Below are positions 10,901 through 23,180 of a DNA stretch of 64,000 bases, in pieces; the stretch's first letter is position 1; each line of letters opens with the position of its first letter. The stretch comes from Amaranthus tricolor (lineage: Eukaryota > Streptophyta > Magnoliopsida > Caryophyllales > Amaranthaceae), in the NCBI RefSeq assembly GCF_026212465.1, contig NC_080057.1, positions 22,821,647 to 22,885,646 on the forward strand, given 5' to 3'. Below the pieces are notes generated by a model that was not told the DNA's origin, did not search any database, and saw only the letters and a list, made by a program, of their open reading frames with translations. The position numbers and the translations under genes were made by a program.

Positions 10901-13900
10901 TTTAAACATATAAATTTACTTAATATTGTGATATTTAATCAACTCTTACAATATATTATAATTAGTAAGGGGTCAAGTTAAAAATGTTACAGGACAATGG
11001 TTTAGACTAGGGGGTCGGACAACGACCCTCGGTGTAGCTTCGCCCATGGTTGAGTACCATGTGTTCAATTTCTAACTCGATAGCACAGTGTACTCATTTT
11101 TTTATGTCATTTAATTTATAACTAAATAGCAGTAACATATACATTTCAGTTTGGAGTAATGAAATTTTTTGAGTTTGGAATTTTTTTGCAACGTTTCCTT
11201 AATATTTTCTTTATATGTCGGTGCTACCAATGAGTTTGAGTCCTAGATCCACTGCCACTGGGCTGGTTCATATTCATCATCTATATGAGGTTTTAATTGT
11301 GGCTAGTTTTATAGGCCTAACTTCGGATTGATGATCCCATGGGTGTTGTTTTATATTTCAGTGGTCATCTAACAATGCTAGCCACATTTTGACAGTGCTC
11401 ATGTTGAGAATGAGTTGTTCACAATTTGCAAAGACCTAATATTTTCAAGTGCATAATTTAATAAAAGCTCTAACTCAAAAGTTAACCCCTTCATAGTTCC
11501 AGGATAAATGGTTTTAAATAGCCGATATAGTTCAACAAAATATAATATTTGCTTGTGGGAGTTCATGATAGCCCAGATATTAACTTAGGACTCTTCATTT
11601 GATTTGTCATTACTTTGGAAGCTTTTTATTGCAAGCAGTGTTGATTTGATACTTATGTCTTTCTGGTTTTTGATAATGAATATAGGTCATTGCTATGACT
11701 GTCCTGAGATATAAGAATTTGAAGGAAGCTCATCTTAAAGAAGTAGGCTTAGAATCCAATAATGCTACCGTTGATTTATCATTGCTTCTGGAATCATGGA
11801 AACCAGTGTCTATGGGATACAAGAAAAGGTACTTAAAATAGTTGCATTTTTTATAGATATGAGAACTTTATTTATGCAGAATAATTGAACGCTTCCAGAA
11901 ATGGGCCAATTTTCTATCACCTTCAATTCAAATTAACAAAAGCAACGACAACGTTTAAGATCCTATGATTTAGAATAATAGTTGTTTGTAGATTTCTTAT
12001 GATTAAGTTACTTGTTAAGATATGGTATCTATCAGGTCTAAAAATTGTTGCCTGTGATTGGGTGAGCTGTGGTCCATCAAACTTAGTAATTCGTGGTTTT
12101 GGTCTTCATATGTTTCCTACTTTAATTAAAGTGCGCCAAATCCAACATTTGATTATCTTGCTCAATAATATGATTTTTTGTCAACGTTTTCCTGTGAGAA
12201 CTAAAGCTCTTATCTTCATGTTTTCCTTTTGTCCCATTTATGTTGTTATATCCTATATATCTATTGCTACATTAGTACTTCACAAAGTCAGTTGGAAGTA
12301 TCTATAAATATGTACGTGCCCTTTTACGTTTCTCCTTTTTCCTTGCGTGTTTTCACAAAAAGGGTTACAAATATCTTTAAAGGTCATTTGTAGCTAAAAT
12401 TTCACTGTAGAATATTTGAAAGATTTAACATAAGAATACTCAAGGCAGTTATGTAATGTTTGTCTTGGAATGATTTAAAGTCTAACTATTTTCTGTCCGT
12501 ATATTTAGGTGGTGGGATTGCATTGCATTACCTGAAGATGTTGACGAAATTGATGAAGTTGCATTTAGATTGGAGATTAAACAACTGGCATTTGAGGTGA
12601 CTTTTCATTTATATTTTCTCAGCCAAGTCTTCTATTTAGGTTATAGAAGCTTTTGTGCAACTTTAGTCACTGCTAGTTTCTGTAATTTTTGACAAATCTT
12701 ATTGGTATTGCTGAATACTTTTATCTTTATTAACAACGCTTTCCATATTAATTTATTTTGGTTCATGTAGCCAACCTCTATGTTTAGATTAAGACTTTAA
12801 CATTGTTGGCATTTTCAAGTATACTATTTTAACAAGATTTTAGATCCAATTTCTCTCTTCTTAATTGGAGTTGCTAACATTTACTATATGTTGCTCAGAC
12901 TCTTCATTTTGTTTCACGTATCCGTATCTGATCCTTGATTCTCGGACATTGGTGTGGCACTTAGACACTTCATTTTAGGCGTAAAATTGAATATTTAGAC
13001 GTATCCGACACTTTGACTCTTACCAGTATCCAACATAGTACCCGAGTCCAAGTAACATAACATTTACTACTAGAAGTCAAAATTTCTAAACTGGTTAGTG
13101 TCACAAGAACTAGTACTGTAGACGTCCTTTTAGAACCATAATGTTTTTTAAGTTTTACCCAAAGCACATTTTCTATTGTGGGGATTTGCCATGTTATATA
13201 ATGAGTAAAATTCTTGACTATATTAGACCTATTCTACGTTCAAACATCCTACAATATAAGACCTCCGAGAATATTGCTAAAGATGTTATTAGGTCAAAGA
13301 TAAAGATAACTTGTTAGCCTTGTCCAACTGCACGAGACCGGGTTCGACACGTATCTTGTGTCTGTGTATGTGTCATGTTGAACGGGTACGGCCGCTAATG
13401 TTCCATGTCCGGACAACATATCTGAATACCGAAATTTAACCTGAATCCCCATAATCTTTCTTTGTTGATTTATGATTCATGCAAGTTATCACACATAATG
13501 CATTTTGTTGTTGTGGTCATACTTTTTTCTTTAGAGTTATTGTTGACAAATCCTATTTTCTGTGCTCTCCAGTCTTTGCAGCTCTTGAAAGTAGCCATAT
13601 ATGATGAAGAGTGTGCACCTTGTATCCTTGCTCTATTTTTCACTTAATACATTGTTCGTCGTAAAATCGTATTATTGTTTTTATCTTTGACAAATTGAAG
13701 TGTTCTCCCTGGATATATATGGACATATCATTGGCATGTTTGAGTTGAATAATCTGTAAGTACCCTTTTAAGGTGTTCTGTATGTTCAACTGTTTATATG
13801 GCCCACCTTCTTTCCGATGTAGTGTTACTGTACATTACCTTTTGGAATGATAATGTTGGCCCCATATATTTGGATAACAATTAAATTTTGTACTTCACTT

Positions 13901-16270
13901 CACAGTGACTTAGTCGTGGCCTCTCCAATCGAAGATTATTTTATTTACGTAGATGATCTTCCTGAATCTCAAAAGGTTAGATGCCTCTTATGGATTTAGA
14001 AGCTAACTTGCTTTTACACGTCACAATTACTCCATGTCGTCCTGATCTTTTGTACAGAAAGAAGCGGAAGCTTTAACTCGACCAATATTGGATGCTCTTG
14101 GTGATGGCTATTCAATTTGTTGTCAAGGTAGGTTATGTTCTCAATATTGGATGCTCTTGGTGATAACAATTCGTCACATGATGACCCCATGGGCCCACTT
14201 GTGGACACACCCACAGGGCACCCGTAGGCTCGAGCTCACAAACCCACGAGTAATGAGCGTTGACTTGCATACAACACTTGATGAGTCTCTCTTTTTCCCA
14301 AAACCATATGGTATTAGGAGGATTGCTCATCAAGCATTATATGCAAGTCTACAATCCAATATTTTAGCGATGTGGGATCTTCCTCACATGTGAAGGATTT
14401 CCAACATAAAGTACCAAGGATTGATGGGAAATTTTTATTGTTCTCTGGCCCAGATTTACAATTGATCTGTTAATAATTTTTGTCAAAAAGTCTTAAGTTA
14501 ACAAGAATGATTGTGTTTCTAACCAACTTAGTGTTGATCTATAGCATCATATGAAGTGCATACTTCCTCCGTCTCTCTCAATTTGTCTCATTTTCTATTT
14601 TGAAATGTCGCAGTCATTTAGTCTCATTTTTATTTTAATGTCGACCCACCACATAATTCAATCTCTCGCTTTATTTATTATCAAATTTCCACCATTCCTA
14701 AAAAAACGCCCCATTTGCAATTGATGCAAATTCAAGGGGATAGACCGATAGTAATAGAGATTTTGATAAACCTCCTTTTCTGTCTTTCTTTTTAACAATT
14801 TTTGTGTTTGAAGGTGGACTAAATTACTAAATATCGTAATTCTTCTATGTAGGAACTGCATTTTACCCTATTCAAAGTTGTATGAACCATTCTTGTTGTC
14901 CAAATGCAAAAGCATTCAAGAGAGAGGAGGTATGTATACAAATTTTTCCTTGCTGCTGTTAGTTTGAGTTTCTGTCCTGTTCCTTCAGAAATAGCTTGCT
15001 CAAATTTCTTTTCCGGTCGCCACATGTTCATGAAATATGAATTTTATAGCTCGCAGAGATTATCTATGCAGTCATATTTCTGTTATCTGGACTTGTTGAC
15101 TTATAACGTGCTTTAGTACGAGCTTTATTATCATGCTTCTTTGCTCTTTGGTCCTTTGTTCATTTCGTTGTAGTTTTTGCTTAGTGTATGTGCTTGTGTA
15201 TTGGATCATGATCAGTGTAACATAATTCGCTAGTTGATTCGCTATTTAAATCCGCAATTCGCTCAAATTTGCCCAAGAATAACCCAAAACCGACCACAAT
15301 TTGCTTTTTTCGATTAACAATTCGTGAGGAGATCAGCGAATCATGTAACATTAATCATGATATTATCCTGATCTATTTGTTTACTTCCAGCCTGTGAGGA
15401 AAAATATCATTTCTGTTTGGTTTTTGGTGGAGTAAATATAAATACATAGGAACTTAGTTCGCGTCACGCATTGAGCATACCGTAACTATTATGGCTCATT
15501 TCGTTGTTAAATGGTGGGAGTAGCAATGAAAATAAAATGTAATTTAGCTAGGAAAATTACTTGACAAGGTTTGTCCTAGTCTAAACATTTTGTTCTTCAC
15601 AAATTTTTTTCCCGGATCATCACCACTTGGAAAAGTAGTATTAAGTGGTAATGAAAAATTGTAAAGAAAAAACATGTTTGAGGATATGAGCTTCATGACC
15701 ATGGGAATGTCGGAGCAAATATCATCAAAACTAAGACCAAAACTCATATTACCACCCAATAATATCATTAACCAAAACTCATTCCCAATTCCCTCGACTC
15801 TTTTTGAAGTTGAAAAGTTGCAAATTATAGTGTTATCTTGGCTATACAAAACATGAATGCATGTCTGCAATATCGTCTCTTAAGCTTTTCTAAATTGGAA
15901 TGCTTGTGAATGACCATGCTATGTTTGTTTGTAACTGATTTATAGTTCTTGTGGTAAATTAGGATAAGGACGGTCGGGCGACAGTAGTTGCGCTATGTCC
16001 CATTCAAGTAGGAGACGAGGTATGTTCTAGCTCTTAGAATCCAATCATCCATGCTTTGAAACTGGCCGGAGAATATAATTCTCGATATGTTGATGTGCTC
16101 ATGACTGTATTGAAGTCGGAAATGATGCTTCCTTTTCTTCTTTTTCCCCGTTTCAGGTAACCATTTCATATATTGATGAGGATTTGCCGTATGAGGAGAG
16201 GCAGAAACTACTTGCTGATTATGGCTTTAGATGCAAATGTGCTAAGTGCATAGAAGAGGCGAACAACTAA
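4975..16270 (+). CDS. ATXR2: ATXR2-like SET-domain histone-lysine N-methyltransferase
   Basis: Fifteen exons join without a frame break: 4975-5058, 5156-5231, 8104-8189, 8280-8605, 9684-9796, 9874-9905, 11686-11828, 12509-12596, 13573-13621, 13701-13755, 13906-13975, 14058-14127, 14853-14929, 15963-16019, 16157-16270. All introns are GT-AG and the product is 479 residues, close to the Arabidopsis protein of about 473. The first part of the SET domain (GKGVYADAEF, residues 52-61) is separated from the rest by a MYND-like cysteine/histidine cluster (C179, C180, C183, C189, C194, H203, C207). The cofactor-binding box NHSCCPN is at 409-415 and a C-x-C-x2-C zinc motif is at 468-473. ATXR2 of Arabidopsis is nuclear and reported to methylate H3K36 with ARF transcription factors; the same role here is inference. 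The start fits homologues (MEIICPIDEQFAPQI). Introns 2, 4, 6 and 8 are large and several contain transposons. Confidence 0.93.
5748..5852 (+). repeat. Two 60-base tandem units in intron 2 of the SET gene
   Basis: A block starting AAGATGAAGAATTGTATTGC occurs at about 5748 and again at about 5808. One frame of the second unit reads YCSCNKGHSWRIKGR, vaguely like a retroelement Gag zinc knuckle (C-x2-C-x4-H), but one cysteine is missing and the frame is not open around it. It is at best a relic. Confidence 0.5.
6911..7144. mobile_element. Stowaway-type (Tc1/mariner) MITE
   Basis: The right end reads TAATGGGACAGAGGGAG and the left end CTCAATCAGTCCCATTA, an inverted pair of about 28 bases extending into GAATTGCTAC / GTAGCAATTTC. 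Both ends are flanked by TA, the expected target duplication. The element of about 234 bases sits in intron 2 of the SET gene. The ends match the CTCCCTCCGTCCCATTA style of plant Stowaway MITEs. Confidence 0.8.
7460..7653 (+). repeat. SINE-like dispersed repeat, copy A
   Basis: One of six related copies in this window. It shares the order: GGATTATAATGGACTATA-like start, a TCAAATCA...GAAGTTG core, a CAATCAAAGATCAATTAGG-like middle, and a GGGAGCCACTTAGCATGG end. It lies in intron 2 of the SET gene and is diverged in the central part. The function of the family is unknown; the modular length of about 200 bases and fixed order suggest a SINE. Confidence 0.6.
12885..13430. mobile_element. Dispersed element with GTTGCTCAGAC-like ends
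   Basis: The left end ATATGTTGCTCAGACTCTTC is followed by segments about TTCTCGGACA and GTGTGGCACTT. The right end, inverted, reads ATATGTTGTCCGGACATGG. The left segment resembles a repeat I recall from several dicot genomes. It fills much of intron 8 of the SET gene. No coding capacity was found. Confidence 0.4.
14083..14164 (+). repeat. 23-base exon sequence duplicated into the next intron
   Basis: An identical 23-base stretch starting CAATATTGGATGC occurs at 14083-14105, inside exon 12 of the SET gene, and at 14142-14164, just past that exon's splice donor at 14128. The second copy immediately precedes an inserted-looking segment containing a strong hairpin. The exon itself is intact. Confidence 0.85.
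14165..14400. mobile_element. Insertion-like segment with a 24-base hairpin in intron 12
   Basis: Arms at 14262-14285 (GACTTGCATACAACAC...) and 14326-14349 are inverted copies, differing at about three positions and separated by about 40 bases. The flanks are more GC-rich than the surrounding intron. The composition and foldback suggest a small transposon or the end of a larger retroelement. It could not be assigned to a known family. Confidence 0.45.
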
Positions 16271-17717
16271 AACTCGGGTCAGCAATTTTATTTTTAAACC
16301 AGAACTAACTATTATTCTTAGTACTTGTACTCTTCTAGTTTTGTTATGCTTCTAAAAATACACATCGTATATAAACGATTTACGAACCTAACATTTATTC
16401 TTTTCGTTTGCAGCATTGTGGAGATCAGATAGCGATGTTGGCTTTTGCTCATACCAATCAAAGATAAACGGTATAAATCATTTAGAAAGACAAGATTAGA
16501 GGGTAGCAGATTCGATAAATTAAATCGGTTTGAGATCGACTATACCCAATCCAAGGTTTGGAAGTTACTCTTGATAGAAGTATAAGGTATTAGACTATCA
16601 TTTAAATTGAGATTATTTTGTTAAGTTCATTTATATCTATTTATCGACCCTTTCTCATAGCGGTGGAGCTAAAATACTCATTATTTTTGAGGTCCTGTTT
16701 GTTTTATATATTTTCGAAATTTAGGGCCTAAAAACAAATTATTGAATTAACCGAAATGTAACACAAACTAAAATTTTTGATCTCTTTGGGATAACTATGG
16801 ATACTTGTCTTAACACAATTTTTGCTGTAGAGGAAAACGTTCATATATCTTTCTTGAACGATATCATTCTCATTGTTGAAAGAAATTTGTTTGTCCTTAA
16901 TTTTTGTAGTTTCTATCGAAACGAATCATATGAAGTTTGAATTGCAAAACTATCCCTGATAAGCAAAAAACAAGACATAACAAACACACATTTTTTACAG
17001 TTAAGCACTATGATGCATAACCGATGCATTGTGGTGGTGGTTGGGAGGCTGACCAGACGAGTGAGACGACTTACCAAGCAATAGAATATCGGTGCCATGG
17101 GAGCGATGGTGAGGGCATTGTGGTTGAAGCTGGAGTAATGATCAAAGTCTTGACGAGAGTGGAATGCGTAAGGGACTGGACATGTTGGTAAGGGTGACAG
17201 ACGATGTTGAACACACGATAAATTTGTCAGAGGGTAAGTAGTTGACGATCGACTCATCTATGGTCATAGCTAGTACTCTCTTAGAGTATTCACTTCACTT
17301 TCTTTTTCTCTTGACATCAACTTAACTGTCGAAGGGGCTTTTTCAAATGACACGATTATCCACGTCTTATTGTTTTGCACACCAGACTTAGTTACTCGAT
17401 TCAAACGAGAATTCAAAACATTTCAGAGATTTTCACAAGACTCGGTGTTTATAAATTTGATCGGGTCTCTAGCAAATATGCAATATGCATGATTGAGAGA
17501 ATTAAATTTGGCTTTACATTACAAGCCAATTGGTCCTTGGAATAGGGACATATCCCAAAAGAAGTATTTAGGATGGTGATGAGAAGTATTCATGGAAGAA
17601 ACTTGATAGTGAAAAGAAGTTGATGTACATCGAAAAGACGACATATATAGAAGAAAACTCCTAATTAATCTATCACAACAAACTTATAGCAAAGGCACAT
17701 AGACCTATTGAGTTTGC
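16271..17717. other. Spacer between the SET gene and psaE
   Basis: These are the converging 3' ends of the SET gene (+) and psaE (-). No coding region is supported. The minus-strand frame at 16913-17257 has no recognisable motif and a random-looking composition. No clear repeat was recognised. Confidence 0.55.
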
Positions 17718-19549
17718 TCATTCAACTTCTTGAATCTCATCCAATGCGTAGTTGTTAGTCGATACGTTGGCGTAATTCACCTTGTTGAATCTTACGACTA
17801 CTGGGTATCTTGTTTTTGGGTCCTGCACATTCATAAGTTTAGTACAAATACATTAGTTCCCCAAACGATGCTAAAAAAGTAAACAAAAATCGGAGCTGTG
17901 TTGATTGGTTTGACCAGATTGAAATATTGATGGATTTACTTGCTGATTTGTTAATTGTTTAAGCCAGTTGTTATGGAGATGTTCATTCAAAATTACGTAT
18001 TGGCTGTTAAGATGGGTTAGGGTCACTAATCCAAAAGCAATGGAAACACTACACATAGTATCCTTTTAGTTCTAGCTTAAAAGCTAGTTTTTCTGATGGT
18101 TTAAACGCTGTTTACTAATAACTTTTTTGGCAGTTTTACCAATTAAGAAGTTAACTACTAAAAAAAAAGTTATTTACCAAACACACGCAAAGGGTAGAGA
18201 TTAAAGACCAGACCTGATCAACGGCAACAACCGAGCCAACACCCTTGTACCAATATGATTCCTTCCTCAGGATCCTTACCTGCAGGGCACCAAAACATTG
18301 AGTTGGTGGTTGAATAATGTGGGTGCATGGAATATAAGACCATATAGTTGAAAATTATCCTCATATAATCAAAAGAAAGGCTCAATCATGTCTAAATGTT
18401 ATATAGGCTTTGAGTTGGCGGCCGATTTATGTGCGGGCATGGAGTTTTAGCATCTGATAATCATTAACTATGTATGAGATTTGGTTTGGGAAGTTAAAAT
18501 GGAACAACTATGGAGAAGAGACATGAAGGTGATGTCTAAAACAAAAGGCAAAAGCCAAGTTTGCTTAACTTCAAAGGGAGCTAAAGTCAATTCGACTTTA
18601 GTGTTCTAGGAATTATAATTTGAAGCAGTTTCGTTAAATCAGGTCGGTTTTAGGATTGGCCACCTGAAAGCCGACTTGAGTTTAGGTTGTTGGGTTGTTT
18701 TTGCGTGTTGCTCTATTTTAAATCTAAGTCTTATGTACGTGTAATTGGGGGTATAATCTATAAATACTCCCCATTACTCTAAGACCCTCACTATTTCTAT
18801 TCTAAGCATTTTATCTTCAATTGTAATCCCTAGCCCTAAACTCTTAAAGATGATCTCCAAACTCTCGAAGAACCTCCATTGTAGACCTCAATTGCGTTCT
18901 TTAAAAGTATCTTTTTTTCATCAATTAATAAACACAACTAGGCATACGAAGGACATAACCCTAATTTCTATTTTTGTGTTTTAACCCCAATCAAAAGCTT
19001 TTACTATTGACCTTGGTCAATTCAAGATTGATTCTTAACCTAGAATTCTCTATTAACAACACTAAACAAACTACAACAAAATTCCAATTCATTAGTTACT
19101 AACAAGATAGTAAAAGTAACTTAATAAGGGATATTAGCAATCATATAAGCAAGTATTAGATATACAACTATAATAGTATATTTCATTAAAGATAGTGTTC
19201 AAAAAACTTGTTATGTAAACCCTTTTCTTCACATTTTGACCAAAAAGTTTCGTCAAAGTGTAACAGATAAACTAAAATGTAGAGAACATCCCCTAAATAT
19301 AGATTCATAATAAATACATAATCTAACCTTAGAACCTCTCTTGGGTCCAATTGGAGGGGGCTTAGCAGGCGCAGCAGCAGCTGCAGCAGGGGTTTCAGCA
19401 GCCGGTGCAGGTGGCGGTGTGGTAGCATTCTCATCGGATGCTCGGACAACAACCAATCTATTGCTTCTGGGTGCAGAAGACCAGTTTTTGTTGGGAATGA
19501 CTGGTGCAAACCCAATCCTGGTAGCTACTGGTGTTGCCAAACTTGCCAT
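17718..19549 (-). CDS. psaE: Photosystem I reaction centre subunit IV (PsaE), plastid precursor
   Basis: Three minus-strand exons join in frame: 19549-19328, 18279-18214 and 17822-17718, giving 130 residues. The first about 37 residues are a Ser/Ala/Arg-rich transit peptide ending near VVVRA-S. A Pro/Ala-rich linker follows (residues 43-66). Then comes the SH3-like PsaE core: [51 protein letters not shown] and [12 protein letters not shown] at the end. PsaE sits on the stromal side of photosystem I and helps dock ferredoxin and support cyclic electron flow. The first exon alone runs on into intron sequence, so the short open frame there is not the true product. Intron 1 (18280-19327) holds an LTR-like insert and intron 2 holds a MITE. 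Length fits the family. Confidence 0.96.
18108..18186. mobile_element. Short hAT-like MITE in psaE intron 2
   Basis: GTTTACTAATAACTTTTTTG at the left is inverted at the right as AAAAAGTTATTTACCAAACA. The ends resemble those at 3887-4370 and 22790-23012, so it is a short member of the same dispersed family. Confidence 0.5.
18530..19030 (+). mobile_element. Candidate solo LTR or TRIM piece in psaE intron 1
   Basis: The segment is plus-oriented, against psaE. It begins TGATGTCTAAAAC and has a TATAAATA box at 18759-18766. This is followed by a region with CCCTAGCCCTAAAC and later AATTAATAAACAC, a possible polyadenylation signal. That order (promoter, leader, polyA signal) is typical of a copia-type LTR. 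No internal domain and no clear target duplication was found, and the right end is uncertain. Confidence 0.4.
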
Positions 19550-21289
19550 TAATTTGTTTTTCTTTATTTATTTTCTCTTACTCTTACAAGTAATTATTCC
19601 TTTTAATTATTAATTTGTATGTGCGAATGAAGAAATATTGAAATAAGGTCCAAAAAAGTATAAGAATTGTTCCTGATTTTGTGTTCTGGATTTGGTTCCA
19701 AAGATGAGGAAGGAAATATGATTGGCACCACTAGAAGTTTGCCAACTGCGCTTCCTATATCTTCTTTTTGTGGTTTATCTTATTGCTATTATCTTTTTCG
19801 TTGCTTTTAGGATGACTAGAGGTGTTCAAAATGAATCCGACTTCAAAATGAATTTAAAATAATGTAAAAATCAATATGGACATAAAATCAATGTGGATAT
19901 AAAATCCGATTTTGAACCGACCCGAAACACTTGATTTGAAATTGACCTGATGACCTGAATGAACTCCATATACATGTTTTCTTATGAGCGGGATGAATTG
20001 GATATTATGGTGATGATGATGATGCACCTATTTCTTAGGTCGTGTTTGATAAATGATTTTAGCTTTTTAGTCGGTCAAACAGTTAAACAAAGTATTTTTC
20101 ATTGTATTTTAAGTTTTTTGACATTTTCTCTTATAAATACCCAACGAACAACAAATATATTTTTTACCAAAAATCTCCTTAACAACTGTTTTTAAAGGAA
20201 TTTTCAAATTATCATACTTTTTTAAAATTTAAAAGGCATCGTTGACAATGTCAACAATTCTATATATCTTAATTGTTTTTAAAAGAAATTGTTTTACTAC
20301 TAATTTGCGCACAATTTTCAATTACAATTCCTTAATACTTAACAAGTGAAGATGTTCGAATATACAAATTCACACACATATACAAAATTTCTCAAATAAT
20401 ACAATATATATAAAATAATATTTATATGCATAATAGTATTTTCATCGACTATAAAACAAATACGTATTCTAAAATATTTACACCTAATCATAATTCATGT
20501 CACTACTTTTCTTAGGTCGAGACGAAGATGATACAATAACCTAATCCACCTTGTTAATCGACAACATTGTACCTTGAGGCTTGAACCACCACATTCTCCT
20601 GTCGAGCTCATAGCCCTATCCATTGGACGTTAATCCTACATCGTTGCGCACCGTGTCGACAAAGGATCTTATCTAACCTTTGCTTGCTTGATGTAAATCA
20701 ATATCCCTCTTGCATCTTAACGTGTTGCTCCTTAATCCTCACTCCTTACTTTGCGATAGTTCAATAGATTGAACTTCGAAATATTAGTTTATTGTGGTGA
20801 TCAATTAATCAATCAAAGTTCCCCAAAAAAATTTAGTCATTAGAATAGTGTAAACAGATCATTTGATATAACCCTAACTTTGGTCAATGAATAAGCATAG
20901 CTCCCATGTAATGAGAACAAATGAATGCTCAAGACTTGACTCAAGTAGACGACTCGAATTCGATATTGAATAAGCTCTATAAAGTTCACAAGCAAACAAT
21001 AATCATCGAACTATATACTATTTTTAAAGTTATTTGTGACTTTTGCTAGGGTGGAAAAATAAAGATCACTTATATAGTGTTTCATCAAACTAGTGAAGCA
21101 TGAAACTAAAATCAATACCAAGTAACAATACCTCTATATAAAACACACAACAAACCCACCAAATCACATTTTATTTGCAACCACAATAAACAAGGGCAAA
21201 AGATCATTTTCTTTTCTTAACTTTTTTTAGTGTTTTTCTTCCGTTAAAGCTTTTTATGTTCATGTAATTAAAGAAGTAAAAGTAAAAAG

Positions 21290-21425
21290 AGTTACTCTTG
21301 TGAGAGACCGTTTTTCAGTGATGATCTCAAATAAGGACCTATATTCTCATGATATATATTAGATTAACTATTGTACTCATGCACGTACAAGACATGTCTC
21401 TCAACATCTCATACAACAATATGTG
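21290..21425. repeat. GAGACGG-type dispersed repeat
   Basis: The left end TGTGAGAGACCGTTTTTCAG and the right end CATGTCTCTCAACATCTCAT form a weak inverted pair. It shares the GAGACCG core with the other members of the family in this window. Confidence 0.4.
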
Positions 21426-22789
21426 AAAGTTTAATTCTTCTTTTTTTTCTTTTCTTTTTATTTTTTTTTGTTTTTGTTTTTGTTAAATTTTAAATGTACA
21501 TGACTTTAGATGGACATAGAGGTGTTCTAAATAGACTCGATAATTCGAAATTTACCAGACCTTATAACCAAAATTGATTTAACCCGACTTTAAAAATTAT
21601 TAACAATTATATTAAAAGCAATATAGGCACAAAATCCGATTTTAAAACGAACTAAAACACCTAATCCAAAATCAACCAAAAACCCAAATGATTATCTCTA
21701 GATTCACATAAGCTATCCTACTCCACAATGATATGCAAATCGAACAGGACATGCTTCACTAGAAATTTGAACATGACATAGTTGTTAAGATCGAACGAGG
21801 TGTGTCTCAAAGTGACCAAGTGAGTAAGACAAATATCATCAATCATCACCCCCTCAATTTATTCATTTCATTATTTTCTAACACAGAAAATTTGCACTTC
21901 TCTTTTATTTCTCCCACAAAATTTTAAATATACTCGCTCAAATTTTAATCATTTATTTCATTTGATTTGGAATTACTTTTAAGAATAAGAGGAGACACCA
22001 CATAGAGGAATAAGTAAGGAAAAATAAATAAATTAATGACAATCAAGTAAAAAGTTGGACTCTATAAGGACATAAACAAGGAAAAAAAAATTACCAAATT
22101 AAGAAATGCAAAAACTTGAGTAAGACCGCCTTAATATGAGACGGTATGATTAGGCAGGCGCAAAAGCCAAAAATTAAAAAATAAAAATTGCCCAAAACCT
22201 AAAAAATTTAAAATAAAAATTCAATACTTATAAAAGAAATTAATTTAACCTTAAATATTTCAATTATGATCTTAATTAATTAATTACTAATTGCATATTG
22301 GAAAAAAACTATAAATGAGTCGATTGGGCTATTTGTCTAAATATGAGTTGGTCGCTCCTACGACCTTTTAATTAAGAAATACTCCGATATTTGATTTTCA
22401 TGAGCCCAAAGGGGAAACGATACATTTGATTAGAATAGGAGAGAGACTTGTCAAATTTTAATCTGACCTAAAATTAACTCGAAACCCAATTGAAAATTAA
22501 TGGGTCATAATCCATGAATCTTGATTCGTGACACGAAAACAATCCGACTCAAAAAATTGGTCAAACCTGACCATAGTGTTTTCAGTTCCACGTTAGTATT
22601 TTCAGTCTATATCTTTGTTTTTAGTTTTAACCCATTAGTCAATTTTTTTAAAATTTTAATTCAACAGCTCTGTAATGTAGTCCTTAATCGACACATTGAT
22701 CCTTTTAAATATAAAAATATTTATTAAATTCAAAAATAAAATTTCATATATATTTTCTTAAAAAATCTAATAATATGTAAAATATTAGG

Positions 22790-23012
22790 GGGTGTTTGAC
22801 AAATTAGTTTATTGAGCAATTTTAGCTTATTTTGATATAAATAAAGGATAGGTGGTCAAACTAGCTAATGCTAGTGAATGAACTGATTGAAACAACTTAT
22901 TGATACGAATAAGCTATTTTTGAATAAGCTGCTTATAACAGTGGGTTTAAAATAAACTGATCAAATCAACCACTATAATCAGCTATCAACTATCAGCCAT
23001 TTACCAAACACC
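22790..23012. mobile_element. hAT-like MITE, complete
   Basis: The ends GGGTGTTTGACAAATTAG and, inverted, GGTGTTTGGTAAATGGCTG pair well. The 220-base interior contains TGATTGAAACAACTTATTG, which is also found in the intronic copy near 39780. This supports one family with several members. Confidence 0.6.
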
Positions 23013-23180
23013 ATTATATAAAAGTCTTTAATCCATTACATCGACTCAAATCCATCACTAGTAACCAACCGAATTTGAAAATGAGTTGACTTAAATTCGT
23101 TCGATTGACCGTTTTAATATAGGTGTAGGCGGAGTGACAAAGTGAAAGAAAGAAGAGCAAGAAAACCAAAATACCCCCCA

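Larger units (their letters stand above)
19550..23180. other. Spacer between the divergent psaE and TRM genes
   Basis: This stretch of about 3.6 kb separates two divergently transcribed genes and must contain both promoters. Near psaE, GATAA-type motifs occur around 19770-19800 on the minus strand, which can be light-responsive I-box cores; no canonical TATA box stands out. The remainder is repeat-derived: a partial hAT-like MITE (about 20038-20170), GAGACGG-type repeats (about 21290-21425 and from 22112), a complete MITE (22790-23012), and AT-rich segments built on a GAGGTGTTC...CCGA pattern at about 19810-19960 and 21520-21700. No gene is supported. Confidence 0.55.

Noticed and set aside
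16913..17257. 114-codon minus-strand frame after the SET gene
   Set aside because: Random composition, no motif, and it sits in a 3' spacer.
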